Shown here piece by piece: positions 13,103 through 14,550 of a DNA stretch of 14,550 bases. Both the position numbers and the translations under genes were made by a program. Numbering within the stretch: the first letter of the stretch is position 1; every line of letters starts with the position of its first letter. The notes below the pieces were generated by a model. It saw only the letters and a list, made by a program, of their open reading frames with translations. It was not told the DNA's origin and searched no databases. The DNA is from Clostridia bacterium. Its GTDB lineage: Bacteria; Bacillota; Clostridia; Oscillospirales; Acutalibacteraceae. The stretch lies in the NCBI GenBank assembly GCA_900755995.1, contig CAAEIM010000215.1, positions 1-14,550 on the forward strand, read 5' to 3'.

Positions 13103-14550
13103 TTAAAACTTAATGATTGTGTCTGCAATAAACTGCTGTAGGTATGTAACGTCTGCTACATCAACCTTGCCGTCTTTATCGGTATCTGCTACTGTATCAT
13201 AGTAATCTGTACCTGTATTTGCCAATTCAATCTGTATTGCCGTTACATCGGTTACATCAAGCTTTCCGTCCCTGTTCATATCGCCAACGGTTTCAGTTTC
13301 TTTCTTTTCCTCGGCTACTATGTACAGGCTGAAATGCTCTGTGTGGAATACAAGATTGCCGTCTGTATATACTGCGTTCATATCGGTGAGAGTATTGTCG
13401 TTCTCAACTCTATATACCTTTGCATTTTCGTTGTCACAAGGGATTTTCACCTCAGCCATACCCTCGTGCTGTACCTTTTCACCGTCCTTTGTAAGTGAAA
13501 TATCGTATAGATTTTTAACGCTTTCGCCCTGAGCAAGCATCAGGTTTGCTTCACTTATACTCTGCTCGTCTTTTATTTCGCTTACGGTAAGGTCTGCGTC
13601 TGCCTTTGCAATTACGCTTATGCCGGTGTTGCTGTCACTGTGAATGTTGCTTTCATTATCCAGTGCAATAAAGGTAAAACCGTTATCTACGGCATAATTC
13701 TCAGCCTCTGAGCCTGTATAACCGCATATTGTAAAGTTTTCAATCTTTGAGTGGGTGTCTTCAACACTATTATAAATATAGCCAAATGCATAATCGCCAA
13801 TATATGTTACGCTATTGGGGATTGTTACACTTTTCAGGCTTGTACAGCTTTCAAATGAAATCCAAGCAATATATGTTACACTGTCTGGGATTGTTATACT
13901 TGTAAGGCTTGTACAACCATTAAATGCATACCAAGCAATTTGTGTTACACTCTTGGGGATTGTTATGCTTTTAAGGCTTGTGCAGCTATTAAAAGCACGC
14001 TCATCAATTCTTTCTACGCTGTCAGGAATTGTTACTTTTGCAAGACTTGTACAATTTTCAAATGCAGCCCATTCAATGCTTGTTACACTATCCGGAATTA
14101 TTATGCTTGTAAGACTTGTGCAGCTACCAAACGCACCATAGCCAATGCTTATTACGCTGTCGGGGATTGTTACTCTTGTCAGGTTTGTGCAAACGCAAAA
14201 TGCACCATCACCAATACTTGTTACGCTCTCAGGGATTGTTATGCTTGTCAAGTTTGTACAATACGAAAATGCATAACGTCCAATGCTCGTTACGCTCTCG
14301 GGGATTGAATACACTGTTAGCGTTTTTCTGGCCGGATACTGAATCAGCTCTGTTTTATCCTTATTAAAAAGAATACCGTTTTCACTTGTATAATCAGCAT
14401 TGTTGTTATCAACATTTATATTTTCAAGGCTTGTACAGCCATAAAATGCATTCTCGCCAATGCTTATTACGCTGTCAGGGATTGTTACGCTTGTCAAGCT
14501 TGTACAACCCCTAAATGCATCACGTCTAATGCTCGTTACGCTGTCGGGGA
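13103..14550 (-). CDS. BspA-type leucine-rich-repeat protein with C-terminal type I dockerin (5' end outside window)
   Basis: This is the C-terminal part of an exported modular protein; the reading frame stays open to the right edge, so the N-terminus and signal peptide lie outside the window. In translation order it has about ten 23-residue LRR_5/BspA repeats (pattern TSITIPDSVTSIGxxAFxxCTSL), interrupted once by a 39-residue island, and a repeat cap (CGYTGSEAENYAVDNGFTFIAL). A region of about 110 residues of unknown fold follows (13304-13640), then a dockerin at 13106-13288. The dockerin carries two calcium loops, DMNRDGKLD and DTDKDGKVD, each followed by a DVT/ADV-type helix (DVTAIQIELA, DVTYLQQFIA). 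Dockerins bind cohesins, so the protein should join a scaffoldin complex outside the cell, where the repeats could mediate adhesion or protein contacts. No enzyme domain is seen in the part present. Confidence 0.9.
   Translation of the reverse strand, partial: PDSVTSIRRDAFRGCTSLTSVTIPDSVISIGENAFYGCTSLENINVDNNNADYTSENGILFNKDKTELIQYPARKTLTVYSIPESVTSIGRYAFSYCTNLTSITIPESVTSIGDGAFCVCTNLTRVTIPDSVISIGYGAFGSCTSLTSIIIPDSVTSIEWAAFENCTSLAKVTIPDSVERIDERAFNSCTSLKSITIPKSVTQIAWYAFNGCTSLTSITIPDSVTYIAWISFESCTSLKSVTIPNSVTYIGDYAFGYIYNSVEDTHSKIENFTICGYTGSEAENYAVDNGFTFIALDNESNIHSDSNTGISVIAKADADLTVSEIKDEQSISEANLMLAQGESVKNLYDISLTKDGEKVQHEGMAEVKIPCDNENAKVYRVENDNTLTDMNAVYTDGNLVFHTEHFSLYIVAEEKKETETVGDMNRDGKLDVTDVTAIQIELANTGTDYYDTVADTDKDGKVDVADVTYLQQFIADTIIKF
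13781..14550 (-). repeat. Tandem 69-bp repeats encoding BspA-type LRR units
   Basis: About ten in-frame units of 69 bp (23 residues) are visible, including one cut by the window edge. Each encodes IP(D/E)SV, SIG or an equivalent, an AF pair and C(T)(S/N)L at fixed spacing. The DNA copies are similar but not identical, with recurring blocks such as GGGATTGTTA and CTTGTACA. A 117-bp non-repeat segment interrupts the array between the second and third units from the right. Such arrays can gain or lose units by recombination. Confidence 0.9.

Noticed and set aside
13815..14367. Plus-strand open frames across the LRR region with repetitive Cys- and Thr-rich translations
   Set aside because: They are antisense shadows of the 69-bp repeats; the minus strand encodes clear LRR and dockerin domains, and the plus-strand frames lack ribosome binding sites.
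13781..14550. CRISPR-like array suggested by regularly spaced repeats near the right edge
   Set aside because: The units are contiguous and in frame, encode a 23-residue protein motif and have no unique spacers, so this is a coding LRR array.

Overview
The window looks like chromosome from a spore-forming, anaerobic Firmicute of the Clostridia, most likely the Oscillospiraceae (Ruminococcus-type). Three things point there: a forespore sigma factor gene (sigG), a glgB-glgC-glgD-glgA glycogen operon of the two-subunit GlgC/GlgD type, and a type I dockerin on a leucine-rich-repeat protein, which implies a cohesin/dockerin (cellulosome- or amylosome-like) system. Ruminococcus bromii and its relatives fit this mix, but the species cannot be fixed from the sequence alone. 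Intergenic DNA is clearly AT-rich compared with the genes, and no mobile element, CRISPR array, tRNA or rRNA was seen.

Layout. Positions 1-1660 hold rny (RNase Y) and its terminator. Positions 1709-2589 hold sigG, with a hairpin that covers its ribosome binding site, a TTG start and a downstream hairpin. Positions 2590-2909 are AT-rich and contain no gene that I can support. From 2910 a strong sigma-A-type promoter and a structured leader of about 150 nt precede glgB, glgC, glgD and glgA, all on the plus strand and closely packed, ending at a strong terminator at 8906-8940. Next come a single-gene unit for an S1-domain RNA-binding protein (9096-10019), rmuC with its own promoter (10197-11444), and a two-gene unit (11508-13008) of an unrecognised helical protein and a P1-family peptidase. 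A terminator that works in both directions (13027-13070) separates these from a minus-strand gene that runs off the right edge and encodes a BspA-type leucine-rich-repeat protein with a C-terminal dockerin.

How the genes work together. GlgC/GlgD make ADP-glucose, GlgA extends the alpha-1,4 chain and GlgB would normally add alpha-1,6 branches. GlgC looks fully intact. GlgB, however, lacks the catalytic nucleophile: the invariant Asp of conserved region II is Gly309, and two conserved residues of region I are also changed (Glu239 for Asp, Asn244 for His). GlgA lacks the first-motif Lys of KxGGL (Gly15). The operon may therefore carry a branching-enzyme pseudoenzyme acting as a scaffold or glucan-binding protein, with the true branching enzyme elsewhere. 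This is the most interesting observation in the window. The hairpin over the sigG ribosome binding site is the second.
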